Notes: generated by a model from the sequence alone, not told the origin. Shown: positions 12,120-23,949, counted from the stretch's first letter. The stretch: 64,000 bases of DNA from Steromphala cineraria (GCA_916613615.1 OU744731.1:57666289-57730288); one strand, 5' to 3'. Program-made: numbers and translations.

Positions 12120-12440
12120 TGTACATTCAGGCCTGAAGATATGGTGTAAAGAAAACCTTCTACACTGACATGTAGATCGTTTATACAACTTATAAATCCT
12201 CACTTTCCCTCATCTGAGGACAGATCAAAGGTAAGAACTTTACTAGTAGTAGTATCCGGCAATATCTCACTGCCTATCTGAAGATAAACTTCTGATTTTC
12301 ACCAACATTCCAGCTGGCCCCAGGTGTTTCGTAGATTTCAGCCCAGTGAAAGTTTGACAGACTTAATTAAATGATCGGTTCTGGAATTGACTTTAATTAT
12401 TCAGTGTCACATAGGAAACCTGACAACAAATTTTCCTGTT
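12120..12440 (+). repeat. Conserved block present four times; donor-like site
   Basis: A block shared with unit B (twice, about 28905-29130 and 29185-29400) and unit C (about 39640-39930). It includes TAGTAGTAGTATCCGGCAATA, AACATTCCAGCTGG and, nearer the end, AAATGATCGGTTCTGG. In this copy ATCAAAG|GTAAGAAC (boundary after 12230) is a consensus splice donor; the other copies read GTAACAAC, GTAATAAC and GTAACACC. It could mark a non-coding 5' exon of the downstream receptor (acceptor at 17822), but that is speculative. Confidence 0.45.
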
Positions 12441-13330
12441 TCTGACAGAAACAATACTAACACACGTTAAAAAGGGCAAAACTTGTCAAAATGTTGCACG
12501 CTACGTTTTACAATGAAGAAGCAACTTGTTTTAATAGCGTTTATTACAACTTACAGCTAACTTTTATTTATTGCTGTCAAAGAACGTTTCCCTACTTTAC
12601 CTGTTTACACATAACCAAGATGTAAAAATGATTAGTTTATTGTTGTATAACAAAACAGGTTGCATTTGACAGTGGTGAAAGCATTGAAGTGTTCTATATC
12701 GCTTGATTGTTTGATCTTTCTACATACAACCTTTCTTGTTTAAAAATCAATTCTGCGTCGATATTTTCAAGACGGGTAAGTATTTAAATCTGGCATCTCA
12801 AACGGTATTAAGTTCACTTTGAGGTATCAAATTAATGGTTATTAATAATTTTATATTGATTCTTGTGAAGAGAAGCATTAAAATTAATATGTGTGTGTGT
12901 TTACGTTATCGAGTCGTTCCAGCAGCCGTTTTGTTTGATCTTCCAGAATGAACGATTTTAGATGAAAGACAAACATGTGAAGTGCAAAATATATTGGTGT
13001 CTTATTTCTAGATGCTGCTAGAATACATGTTGACGATATTAGATTTTCCATGTGACTTGCGATTCTGTTAGAATTGTTTTCGCTTTAGGCTGATATTAGT
13101 TTTTGTCACTGTGCAATCTCATATTGTAGAAACGGAGCCAAAACTTTACAATGGCCATATCACCTTTTGTTTTTGAACTTAGTAGGCTCTTCGGCAGCAA
13201 TTCATGTTCGACTTCTAATCGTAATAAGAAAGAGGTAAACTTTTGAACCATTAAATATCCCAATTTTACTAAGTCATCGTTATAGAATTAAGAGCGCCAT
13301 GGGAGCATGAGATCCCATGAAATATTTTTG

Positions 13331-13490
13331 AGGTGGTGCGGTGGTGTAGTTGTTAGCGTACTGGCCTGTCACGCCAAAGACCCGGGTTCGAATCAAGTAG
13401 AACATTTTGAGACTCGGTTTTATTTTTGAGCAAGGCACTTTATCCACAATACACTCAGCGAGCTGTACAATTGGACACCTGAATATGTTA
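13331..13490 (+). mobile_element. tRNA-derived SINE, copy 1
   Basis: The head resembles a tRNA, with an A-box-like GTGTAGTTGTTAGCGTACTGG and a B-box GGGTTCGAATC. The body GAGCAAGGCACTTTATCC, then ACTCAGCGAGCTGTACAATTG, matches the SINE at 63221-63410. This body resembles the deeply conserved SINE core of the Nin/Meta type known from marine invertebrates, an assignment from memory. It is absent at the corresponding position of unit C, so it inserted after that duplication. The tail is decayed. Confidence 0.8.
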
Positions 13491-16400
13491 AGTACGGACC
13501 ATTATTCAATGCTTTTTCTGTTTAACAACTACTTCATCAGAATCTACTCTTACCTTACCTTGCCTTCTGTTCTAATTTATTTCGCTATAATAGTCACACT
13601 TTTACGTTCACACGACGATTATATTTCTTCAGCTTTGCTGCAAATGATACGATTGTGCTCTCCATGCTAAGTTCACTTAGCAACTTCTTCCTTTGAACAT
13701 GTTTAAATGCCTTTTGTTCAAATTATTGAAAGAATAGCCCTATTTGAAATAGAAATATTTATTAATCAACCAGGGCCGAATTTCATGAGTATTTCATTTG
13801 AAGCTCTTGTTATTGCAACTCTATTACTAATAATGAACATATTCAACGTATCTCATGGCGCTATCATTATGACATCAATAATGATTACGTTCTTTAACCC
13901 ACATCATGCAATGTATATAACAGCATTATCTCCAATTGGGGTATTAATAAGGCAATCCATTTACCTGTTATACGTCCTTAATAACGGGTTTAGTAAACAA
14001 GATACAAACAATCAATTTGACAAATTCCTCAGCCCTACATGGAGACTGTTATGTTTGGTTTATACCGATCAATTGGTAACCCATAACGATTATTTGTAGA
14101 ACTACATTTGTCAACTGAAAGGCAAAAGGAAGTACACTCTTCAGTTGAATTCATCAAATCTATTACAAATATCTTTAGTTTGGTGTTGTATTCTCAAAGT
14201 GATCAGAGCAAGGGTTAACTCATCGTTCACAGAATACTTTCAATTATTGTTAAATGTCTTAAAATGTTTTGATGTTAAAAACATTCTTCCAAATCAATGT
14301 TGATATAACATCATCAGACATGTCATATGTAAAAATAAATAAACATTGACAACAGTTTAAATATATAGGGGTAGTGAACGTGTAAATGATCCCTGCATTG
14401 AAATATAACTTAATAAAACATTAAGTAGACACCAAATATTTTGTTAAAGTGCTGCAATATGTGTTATTGTATTTGCGGTTAACTTGCATCATCAAAACTG
14501 GTCTTTTAAGGCGTGTGTCCGCCATCTGTCTTCATGCTTCCTATCTATCCTATCTGATCTGTTATCCATTTGTTCTCATATAATACACAGTTCCTTGATG
14601 AACTATGCGAATCATAACAAAACAATACTGAAATATGAAATTGTTCTCTATATTGCATTTGACGTCAATTCTTTTGATGGAAACCTAATGTCCCATTTCT
14701 TGTAATTGAATGATATTTTTCTCGCCGCAAAGCGGAAAGGGTAAATGTGTTTTTAGCAATGTTTGTTCGTACGTCCGTGCAAAGTCTTCAAATTCAATGT
14801 GAGTCTACTTGAGGGAAACACGTAGATACTGGTGGATGCTGACTGTGACTGGAGAACTATATTTAGAGAGTATAATCACCTCCCATATCTATTTCTGTTT
14901 CTAATGGTTATTCACAGATGACTTGTTGGCCAATGTTCAGCTGAATCTACAATGAATGAAATGACAATCACAATAAGATCAGGCTGTTTATCAATACGAC
15001 CAGAGGGAAGTCTAACCTCATTAATAAATAAAACATTGTAGGCAAATAAAGCCTAGATAACCGATGATTGAACTCTCCATGGGAATTGATACTGTACATT
15101 CTTATAGTTTTTATGTATCAATAACATGATTAATTATTATTTATGTTTTTCAGTCACTCTGAGTTGAAACTAGCATAGTGTAAATAGACCTGTAAGATAA
15201 CATCACAGAACAAAATAACAAAACTAATCTCTCTTGATAGGCGCACATTCCAAACTGCATGATATGTATGTTATATATTCGTAGCATAGATAAAGTAATT
15301 AAATATTAAGATAATTGGTTCCAACGAAACGTTACTACCTTTCTCATATGTCTTGTGCACTTTGAAATATATAGGATAATATCTCCTTTCTTCAATAAGA
15401 AACTGATTAAATTTACTTAACCCTTGTTTATCATCCTGATCTCTGCATATATTAGACCTGAGTGTGGTTTGGATAAGAAAAACAATTATGTCACTTTCCG
15501 TTACTGTAATATCTTGGGTTAGCAGTTAATCCTTCTTACAATGTATTTTTGTGTCCTTTCTATTTCGGCTTGAGTGTAATAGAGACAGAAGATTATGCTA
15601 TATTGTAACATGAAACATACCAGACTTGTTCTCCAAATAGTTACTCACTCGTAGGTCGAAATTTAAATACAAAGAAACTTCGTATACTTTCATTCTCTGA
15701 TGATATTAATAAAAATGATGATGATTGTCTTGCCCAGTTTAACAGCTGGATGGAAAGTGGATCAAGTGCCTTGCAAAATGCTACATGGATTTGCACAATT
15801 TGCACAGCGGTTTTAAAGTTTTTACCTTCACGAACTAAATACAATTTTAAGGTCAATTCCCTGAACGATACGGTCAAATGTGATGTACATTGTAGGGCAA
15901 CCATAACGCAATCAAATCGAATGACCTTAAACATGATAAATTCCAGAAAATAACTTAAGTAGTAAAAATTTAACTATGCGTGCAAAAAAGCCAATAAATT
16001 GCCCGACGGATTAATCCAATTTTCGAAAGACTATTAGAGCTCTCCTCTACAATTCAGATGAATTACTGACAAATATTTAACAAATTACTAAGTCACTTCG
16101 AAACACATTTGTAACTCATCAAAGTATCATATTTCTGAGTAGATTCTATTTTGGTCAGAGGTTTTATGGTAAAATTTGGAACAAATAAGCTTCCCTAAGT
16201 CGGCGATGATCTTTTGGCTCATGCAGCTTTACAACTTCCCAATGTCGACTCGGTCAATTAAGCATCTAGCTAGCTGTAATCTACCTGCAATACTGTCTGA
16301 AAGACTCCACTTAATGCTGAACATCTTAACAGTTCAGCTTATGTTAGATGCTAGGTAGGAACAATTATAGAGTTAATTCTATAATCTCTACGTTAGTGTT

Positions 16401-17050
16401 TTCTTTGAAATTCTGTCACATGAAATTGTTGAAAAACTTAGTTAACAGAAAAACAGTATTCTTTTATATCTTCTCGAAACAGCTTGTAAAACCTTTTTAT
16501 TTGTTCGTAAAAAAAGATATTCAAATCTAACCTAACAACCACCAAAAGCAGTTATAACAAAACTGGATCTCCTGTCCATTTAAATATCACATATACTAAT
16601 GAGAACATATCCTGATATGTAAAACGCAACTTTAACAATATAATCATAGGATGATCACCACACGAACATATGGCACGTGATATGTGTTCAATTAATAGAC
16701 CCACAGCATTTGGTAGCCTTCCCTAATTGAAATTTGAGTTGAAAACAGTGCAGTGGTTAATGGCTCAGCATCGATTCCACATAAATGTATGTTTATTAAG
16801 TATTCGTGAGTAACAGATGTGTCCATTTTCAGATAGATCGATCAAGCCCTCCTAAATCAACACATCAAGCGTGAAGACCACGTCAGCTCTCCTACTGTAC
16901 CGGCCAATCAGCTGCTTTCCAACACAGAGTATGTACATTTAACCTATGGATCATGTCATTTAAAAAACATGTTTTGGCACACACCATAAAAGTACTTATA
17001 GGTCGTGAATAGTGCAGTTTGAATTCATCAGTTCAAACAGATAAGCAAAG

Positions 17051-17809
17051 GCATGTAGAAAATTAAAAGGGGGAAAGTCTTCTGATTTAATCATTTGGAA
17101 CCAGTAAATAAATAATGGTATGAAATTGTCTTTAATTACAGAATTTTAGAAACCTGTTTGGTCATGATGGTTTTGTTTGGTTTTCATGGTGTCCTTATTT
17201 TATTCAGAGATATGCATTAGTATCCAGCACGTAGAGAATAGCAAACATCATTAGCTGATAGAGCTGAAATGAATTAAGTTTACAATCTCATTGTTCTTCT
17301 TTGAAATGATTTTTTATCATGATTAAATCAGCGTCTATTAGTTAATCATACATTTTTTTGGAAACAGTATTCTCGCCTTATTGTGCATTGTCACTTTTAC
17401 TCACATTTTGTTTTAGATAAGGCGCAAAACATATTAAAAAAATATTTTGGTTTTTGCATAGAGGCAAAAATGATCTGATGGCGTGGGGTATTTATTATTT
17501 CCAAATATCTTTTTATAACTGAATATGAAAATCATTTTACGAAATTTGAAAAACTAGGTAAAAATAACTTAGGATCACTTTATAACTGTGTCTTTGAAGA
17601 CCTACACGAACAGAAAGGAGTTAAATGATAAACGTTTAAGTTTCAATGTTTATTTTGGGCCTCTGGACTACATTTCCATTTTCCCCTTGTCAACAACTGA
17701 AAAAAAGCTTGATGCGGGGTTTGAAACTGACGCGGGTTGAAACCAGAAATAAATTACTTTTTTTCTAGGCCTAATACTATTATTATCGTTCCCTTTATTA
17801 TTAACTTTA
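17051..17809. other. Receptor upstream region, likely 5' intron or promoter
   Basis: No ORF or repeat was recognised. If the 3' splice site at about 17821 is used, this is the 3' part of an intron in the receptor's 5' UTR. Its polypyrimidine-rich tail lies just before 17821. Confidence 0.35.
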
Positions 17810-17821
17810 ACTATCCTTTCA
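17810..17821 (+). promoter_or_regulatory. Likely 3' splice acceptor before receptor exon
   Basis: The sequence CTATCCTTTCAG at 17810-17821, preceded by T-rich sequence, is a good AG acceptor. It would place 67 nt of 5' UTR before the receptor ATG at 17889, a common layout for receptor genes with a single coding exon. The matching donor is not established. Confidence 0.5.
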
Positions 17822-17888
17822 GATATGAGACTAAGGCGGGAAGGACCTTACTTCAGACAAGCAAGTGTAAGCTGACAGACAATTCGCA

Positions 17889-19088
17889 ATGACAGGTAAC
17901 AAAACACTCGGGGCTTTTCTGCCAGCCGACCTCTACGAATACCTGGATTTCTCCAATTTTGAAATCCCAGCAAATTATTCATTGGAGGATTTCCTGAAGG
18001 TAACAACAGAGTACAAGGAATCGGACCGCTGGTTTGGAGGTTTAACTGAGCTGTGCTTGATAATCAGCTTTTCCTTGATGATGTTGATAGGAATAACGGG
18101 GAATGTAACAGTGGCCCTTGTGATCCTCAGGAAGAGATCCTCCCAGTCCAGCAGGAACTGGTACATCTTCAACCTGGCCATGTCGGATATTCTCACCTGT
18201 ATCCTGTGTAAACCCTTCCTCATACTGCGGATGATACTGAAGAACTGGGACATCGGAGAGTTCATGTGTAAATTGGTGCCAACATTACAAACCACATATG
18301 TTCTTGTGTCCACATTGACAATATTAGCTCTATCCGTTGACCGCTATCAAGCGATATTATATACCAACAGAAAAGAAAGAAATAAGAAAATAACCCGCTA
18401 TGTTATTCCCTCAATATGGGCAGTTTCCTTATTCGTGGCTCTACCAATATTTCTCACCCACCAGGTCGAGGAGGTCCCGGGCTACAAGAGGGGTGAGGTG
18501 CTGTACTATATCTGCCGGGAGAAATGGTTCTCTTATGTGCTCCTGACTATTTACACTGTGATCGTGCTGCTGATTCAGTACCTGTCTCCAATGATTGCCA
18601 TTGTTACTCTTCACGTCAAGATCTGTCAATACCTGGGAGTGAGGATACACACCCGCAGTGCGCAGATGCAAGACCTGCACAACATCCGACGGAAGTTGTC
18701 CCGCCACAGGAAGAACATTCTCCTTCTGACCAGTATGGCGGTTTCGTTTGTTCTGTCTTGGCTTCCGTTGACCCTTGTGAATATCATAGCTGATATTGAC
18801 TACCGGACATTCGAAGAGACAGATTTCCCCTTGATTCACGCAGTGTGTGTACTGGTTGCCTTCACCTCGGTGTGTGTTAATCCTGTCATCTACGGGTGGT
18901 TCAACACCAACTTCAAGCGCGATCTGCGCAGACTGTGTGTGCACAACCCGTCGTACAAATGCTCCAACTATATGCTGATCTTCAGAAGGTCCAGTCGGAA
19001 CGCAGACGTGAGTTTACTCATCTCCACCATACCCAAGGAGGTGTCAGTGTCAGCTCGACCCTGTCAGTCACGTGATACCGCCTTATGA
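17889..19088 (+). CDS. Class A GPCR, neuropeptide Y/F receptor-like
   Basis: A complete 399-residue seven-transmembrane receptor in one uninterrupted frame. The extracellular N-terminus has glycosylation sequons NKT (residue 4) and NYS (29). TM1 carries GNVTV (N72), TM2 NLAMSD (D100), ECL1 the W120..C127 pair, and the end of TM3 DRY (151-153). TM4 has W177, and C209 in ECL2 can bond C127. TM5 has P234, TM6 FVLSWLPL (W291, P293; Ser where Cys is usual before Trp), and TM7 NPVIYGWFNTNF (331-342) leading into helix 8 with Cys350 as a possible palmitoylation site. The LVPTLQ motif in TM3 and the YGW-N-NF end of TM7 fit the NPY/NPF/short-NPF/PrRP branch, which binds amidated peptides and usually couples to Gi/o. 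The exact ligand cannot be called. The start has G at -3 and is the first ATG after the likely acceptor. The exon is more GC-rich than its surroundings and shows no break. Confidence 0.93.
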   Translation: MTGNKTLGAFLPADLYEYLDFSNFEIPANYSLEDFLKVTTEYKESDRWFGGLTELCLIISFSLMMLIGITGNVTVALVILRKRSSQSSRNWYIFNLAMSDILTCILCKPFLILRMILKNWDIGEFMCKLVPTLQTTYVLVSTLTILALSVDRYQAILYTNRKERNKKITRYVIPSIWAVSLFVALPIFLTHQVEEVPGYKRGEVLYYICREKWFSYVLLTIYTVIVLLIQYLSPMIAIVTLHVKICQYLGVRIHTRSAQMQDLHNIRRKLSRHRKNILLLTSMAVSFVLSWLPLTLVNIIADIDYRTFEETDFPLIHAVCVLVAFTSVCVNPVIYGWFNTNFKRDLRRLCVHNPSYKCSNYMLIFRRSSRNADVSLLISTIPKEVSVSARPCQSRDTAL

Positions 19089-20644
19089 CATATGCAGCTT
19101 CCTCTTGCACGGATAAGTTTCTTGTGCACGGTCACGTGTGAGCTGCGACTTGATCTGGCACCGAAGTCGTCCATTAACAGAGTATAAAATTAAAAATATC
19201 GCTTCCATCAAACACACCTAATAAATAAGAGCATTCAAGTTTTTGTTAAACACAGATTACTGCATACAAAAATAAAGTTAACGAATTTAATGATTTGATC
19301 ATATATGCTTCGATTTCATCAAAATAAACCAAAGGCAGATATGATATGTTAGATATATTTAAAAGGTTTACAGATTCACCACAGAGTACACTATGAAGTA
19401 ACTGACGACACTATAGCAAACAACGACAAAATACATTTGGTACATTATGTTATATAGAGACATTATCCATGCAAGAAGGAGCTTCAAAGGACAACAGTAA
19501 GGCCAAATAACAATTCTGGACTTTCCGTTTATTATGGCCTAAAGTGGACTGAGAGTGAGTTTGTTTCCGCAGCAAGATGTCCCAGGTTCGAATCCAGTCA
19601 GTAGTTTGGCAACTGAGTTGTACAAAACTGCTCCAGAACAAAAATGCAGGAGTGCCTCTTATACTAAACTTCTTTATCAAATCTTTGTTTGATGTAACTG
19701 ATTTAATAATCTTGTATAATTCATGTCATAATATTCGAGGAAGGAAATCTAGGTTTCATCGTTATTCATCTTCATTTCTGTGATATGATGTAAACGTTTT
19801 CTGGTAGCAACATTCAAGGTACTTGATTGACTACAGTGTTAATATCTACCAAAATTTTCGCATTGAATGAAAAGTTTATGAGTATTTATACTGTTCGTTT
19901 TCCAGTCTTGATGTTAATCTTTTTATCTCTTTATGCCTTATGTAATGGTAAACATTCATGTATATGTTGGTCTGACGATAGGACAGATTTTTTAATGCAA
20001 TTATGATTTTGTATTTCAAACTTTAAAACATCATGAAACTTATCAATATGTCTACAAGATACATGAGGGTAATAAAACAGATCGGACGAGATTATAAAAC
20101 ATTAATACATATACTTTCCATGTACATTAATGTGACCTTTCCAAAGATACATGAGGCCATGTTTGATGTTGCTGAAGATATTTCACAAGCTATATAAGTT
20201 GTTTATGATAAATGTATTTGTTGAACTCACTACCTATCTTTCAATATAATGACCGATGGTGATTTATATATTCACATTTGCACTTTTAAATGTCAGCTTT
20301 TCATCACCATATTGAATAAATCTTTTAAGTAAGGATGCTTATCTTACATTTTTTCATAATGTTACGATCGAACCTTTTATTAAGAACAATTGAGTACGCA
20401 AGGTACTAGAACGATTGTTAATGCTAACAAATTAAAAGGAAAGAGTTACAGTTTAGACCCGACCCCTCTAAACTGGAATCCTTTACTACAGATATGATAG
20501 GAGCGTCACGAGGACTAGACTTCATTGCCTTTTTCGGAATGTGGCAGCTGTTTTTGTATTCTAATGTTGCAAATGTTTCGGTAATGTGCGACAATGTAGT
20601 GTAAATGCGATCTATGAAATCACAGTAAGTGCTACTTTTGAATT
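19089..20644 (+). other. Receptor 3' UTR and downstream sequence
   Basis: After the TGA the sequence is AT-rich. AATAAA occurs at 19271-19276 and is a plausible polyadenylation signal about 185 nt past the stop. A SINE-like scrap (CCCAGGTTCGAATCCAGTC at about 19580) lies further down. Nothing else was recognised. Confidence 0.4.
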
Positions 20645-20780
20645 CTTGTCAGTGTGTTTAACTTGTTACGTTATTCGTTTTTGACAACAATGAATTTTAC
20701 CATGGTGTATTTATAAATGTTTGAACGAAATAAAGATATGTCTATTTTTAATGACTACAAGTGTTTGAGGTTCATTGATA
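20645..20780 (+). promoter_or_regulatory. Duplicated 3'-end-like block with AATAAA
   Basis: This block recurs at 42160-42300 in unit C, including TTTGACAAC, GTATTTATAAATGT, GAACGAAATAAAGA (AATAAA at 20729-20734), ATGTCTATTTTT and ACTACAAGTGTTT. The context suggests a distal polyadenylation region of the receptor locus that was duplicated along with it. No transcript data support this here. Confidence 0.4.
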
Positions 20781-21005
20781 ACAAGATAAGGAGTCAGTTT
20801 CGGGGAACATGTTCAAACCAAAGTGTACCATGTTTCCTGTGACAGTCAATGGATGAATCGAAGAAAAGTAAAATTCGATTGTATATTTTACATATACATA
20901 CGAGATGTAAATCCACACATACAAGTGTTTTAACACGCTGGATTGTACACATAACCTTTTCAAAGCTGCTAACTATTGCGCAGTGAGTTGGGTGAAGGAT
21001 TCGTT

Positions 21006-21260
21006 TTAGGTTAAAGTTTTGTGTGAACGAGGAAACCTACTAACAGGTAGAGTTGACAGATATTCATGTTTCAGACATGATAAAGAGCAGGTGCGATGCT
21101 TCAATAGAGTAATATCCGAGTCTGGGGAAGCCAGTTCCGCTAGCTCGTCTACATATGACATGCTGATTGCTCTCGACTTCTTCCGTTTGCTGTTCATCGT
21201 CAATCATCAGCCACCATGCCACATGTCAACTCTTGTGAGAAGCTGATTGTGTATGTACAT
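21006..21260 (-). repeat. Duplicated block, partner at 47346-47590
   Basis: The minus strand here and at 47346-47590 share exact stretches such as AGCTAGCGGAACT, CTCGGATATTACTCT, TCGCACCTGCTCTTTA and GAATATCTGTCAACTCTA. A common open frame gives similar peptides (SDITLLK, RTCSL, CLK, EYLSTL). Counting the 36 aligned codons by eye, about 10 differ in amino acid and only 3 silently, which does not suggest protein-level constraint. It is either a duplicated regulatory block or an old exon no longer under selection. Confidence 0.6.
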
Positions 21261-22315
21261 TATATAAAGACTCTTTGGCGCTGATATATTAGTTCATCAG
21301 GGCTTCTTTAAATAGTAGTATTGGGGTATGCTTAACCTCACACATGCTATCTTCAAACGTTTGAAAAACATATTAATAAGAAGGACCAATTTCGCCCTTA
21401 TTTTTAGACAGCGGTGTACTTAAGTTGGGCAAGTAGTTTGTATTGGCCGTCAATGAAATATCTTCTACAGGACTGAAAAATAACACCCATTGTCCATGTA
21501 TACAAAAGCCGCTCCCAGTAGTGTTTCATTGTTGAACTGCCAATCCTATCTCAAACGAATCAAATTTTGGTCTTCTCAGATTTTGTCGTTGCTTTAACAA
21601 ACAGGTTTAATATACTTCTCAAACAAGGAAACGCCTAACTGGAAACTGATTTAATCATAGGAATATCGATCAAAGTTTGGAAAGCATTTTTATCTCCCGA
21701 AACAACGAATGTGCGGGGGTTTATATAAATGGGCACCGTCCGTCTGTCTGCACGTCCGTTACACTTTGAGTGTGGCTCATAACCTTTTACCTCAATGAAT
21801 GAATATTTGTTTTAATGTTTTAGATATAACAATCGATTTTGATGTGCTAGACACATTTTGTGTACATATAGATTATGAAGCAGAATAATTAAGGATATAT
21901 TTATTTTTCATTTTTATTAACAAGGTCCATATTGACTCCCATATCATAGATATATTTCATAAATTTATAAAAATTTATTTTTTATTTGATTTTATAAAGT
22001 CAAAAATACGTTGCACCTTAAAAATATAATATGAAAATAAAAACTGAATTATTTAAAAAAGAATTTACTAATGAATGACCAAATGAAAAGATTTGTCACC
22101 TTTGACGTCTCTTTATAGTTATAACTAAGATAACCAATTATAATGTTTTCAAAATGTCCTATTTTAAGCAATTGATAAAAATATATTTTAAAGAATGTGC
22201 CCTAAAACTGTAGAGCAAAAAACAAGAAGATTAGGTTATTTGATAAATCCATTGTACAAACTTAGATGAAGTTCTGATTACCTTCTTTATTTGAAAAAAC
22301 ATGAAGGGTAGCTAT
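21261..22315. other. AT-rich intergenic with CCGTCCGT scrap
   Basis: Short matches to the 47590-47700 region continue (ACATGCTATCTTCAAACGTTT). Near 21735 a GTCCGTCTGTCTGCACGTCC run is probably a remnant of a CCGTCCGT-type repeat. No gene was recognised. Confidence 0.35.
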
Positions 22316-22319
22316 TTAA

Positions 22320-22675
22320 AGGGGCAGTAGCACGGTTTTTGATAATTTTATATTTTAAAATGTTCATTGATAATTGTAAGTTAATGTTAAATGTATTATT
22401 TTGACAGTGCCAACAATCTCATTACACAAGTCAATCATCCATAGTCAGAGAACAAAGTATGAAGATTCACATTAAATCCATTGGCGGCCATTTTTTGTGA
22501 ACACCTTTTATTCATTTTGTGTAAGAAAAAGGAATCGCATTGCTAAACTTTACGTTAAATATTTGAATTATAACTGCTCCATTTAGTTTAAATACATTGT
22601 CTTTCAATTGAAACCATTAATTTTCATTTTCCTGTCATCACCTTATATCCCCCCCTAAAACGTGCTACTGTCCCT
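22320..22675 (-). mobile_element. TTAA MITE, copy 4, complete
   Basis: The most complete member: 356 bp between TTAA at 22316-22319 and TTAA at 22676-22679. The inverted termini are AGGGGCAGTAGCACG and, on the other strand, AGGGACAGTAGCACG. Relative to copies 1, 2, 3 and 5 it is inverted: GGCGGCCATTTTTTGTGAAC and CATTGTCTTTCAATTG appear as reverse complements. No ORF of transposase length is present, so it depends on a partner in trans. TTAA duplication points to a piggyBac-type mobiliser. Confidence 0.92.
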
Positions 22676-22679
22676 TTAA

Positions 22680-23949
22680 GACTTTGTACTCTGCATATTT
22701 GAGGTGTTTGTAGAAGAAAAGTCTTTAAATCTCTAAAAGAATTTTTAGCCAGTTAAAAATATCAAGAAAGTGAAAAGAATTGTCTGACACCAGTGATTTA
22801 TGTATAATATAGGTACATTTATTTTGTACATAGTAATTACTTTGAATTAGATAATGTACATTGTAGAGAACGAAATAGTATCGAGATTTAAATGCCTAGG
22901 GTATTTCAGCGTTTCATGATACGTTTAAAGACGCTTTGGCAAAGGAAATGATTTGTAATACAGTCCTTAATTTATGCTTTGACAGATTTATCTCATCTAT
23001 TATACACTGATGCCAAACCGGGTCAAGACGTATTGTTAACACATTTTGAATTACAGTGATGGTATCACACTCTCATATTCAAACCGGGATGTATCACTCA
23101 CAACACGCATTCACTGCAGAGACCAAAACAGACAATGTGTAAACATTCGTAACAAACCCATTTCCATTATTTCGTCATAAACTAATAATATTATCAGGAA
23201 ATGTCTTCAGAACATAGTTACGTCCCAATGATGAGTTGTACTACTGGCTTCACAAACATGGAACCTTACAAATCATAAACCAAGACATAATTACGCATTG
23301 TGGCACCTGAGAACTTACATTTTGACACGTTTGAGTACGCTTGGCCCTTCTTCAGGGAACATACCAGTGTTTAGGCCACAAAACGATACGTTTTAGTACG
23401 CTTTGGACGTTGTAAGGATATGAGTTGTATTAATGTTGTTAAACACTTAAAATGATTTTGTAGGGAAACATATCAACAGAGTTTTAGGAACTATGACCCC
23501 TTGTTCCTATTTTGTTCTGCCCAAACTGAAGGATGTACTGTTATGCATTGCATAAATGTATTGGCGTTCAATAAATAAATCCTATCTTCTGAAGTGACAT
23601 ATCAACATATTCTTTTGCGTTGCTACTATGACTCAAAGGCATTTTACTCGATTATATGATAGCTGCACACTCTGGAGATATATAGGCACATGCAGGTAAG
23701 TGTACAAACATAAGGTAAGCAGCTCTAAGCCCTCACACCATTGATGGTTGTTTAATCACAGAGATGTCCAGAAAACGACAGTACATTGACACATGTTGTA
23801 AACTAAAAAATGATATTACTGCAACGTTATGTAAATTTTTTTATACCAATGCATTTCGGTTTTTATTCTTAGATAATTCCTAGAAAGGACAACAACATGG
23901 AAGTGTTGTCATTTGTTTTGTCGATATATGGCTGAAGATGTATTTTCGC
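22680..23949. other. AT-rich intergenic, nothing recognised
   Basis: No gene or clear repeat was recognised between the MITE and the start of duplication unit B. Confidence 0.35.

Larger units (their letters stand above)
8926..17050 (+). repeat. Segmental duplication unit A (upstream of receptor)
   Basis: About 8.1 kb whose landmarks recur in the same order and orientation in unit B (23950-37322) and largely in unit C (37323-42310). Examples are CAATCAACAGAC at 8955/23991; the stretch around GTCAGTTGGCAT at 10225/24509, with GTCAGTTGACAT at 37635; the block around GGACAGATCAAAGG at 12217 (twice in B, once in C); GGAATTGATACTGTACATT at 15081/34811; and AGGGCAACCATAACGCAA at 15895/36224. Many substitutions and indels separate the units, so the duplications are old. 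No conserved open frame spans the units, arguing that the shared sequence is non-coding. Confidence 0.72.

Noticed and set aside
12191..12230. TATA box with a first exon
   Set aside because: TATAAAT lies only about 40 bp before the donor-like site, leaving almost no exon, and the motif is not kept in the other copies.
13331..13400. A functional tRNA gene
   Set aside because: A and B boxes are present but the acceptor stem does not pair, and the sequence continues into a SINE body shared with 63221-63410.
13707..14099. 130-codon open frame in unit A
   Set aside because: The corresponding sequence in units B and C is interrupted and shows no frame conservation; composition is AT-driven hydrophobic and no domain is recognisable.
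18441..18944. 167-codon open frame on the minus strand
   Set aside because: Lies antisense inside the receptor exon and reflects its codon usage; no independent motif.
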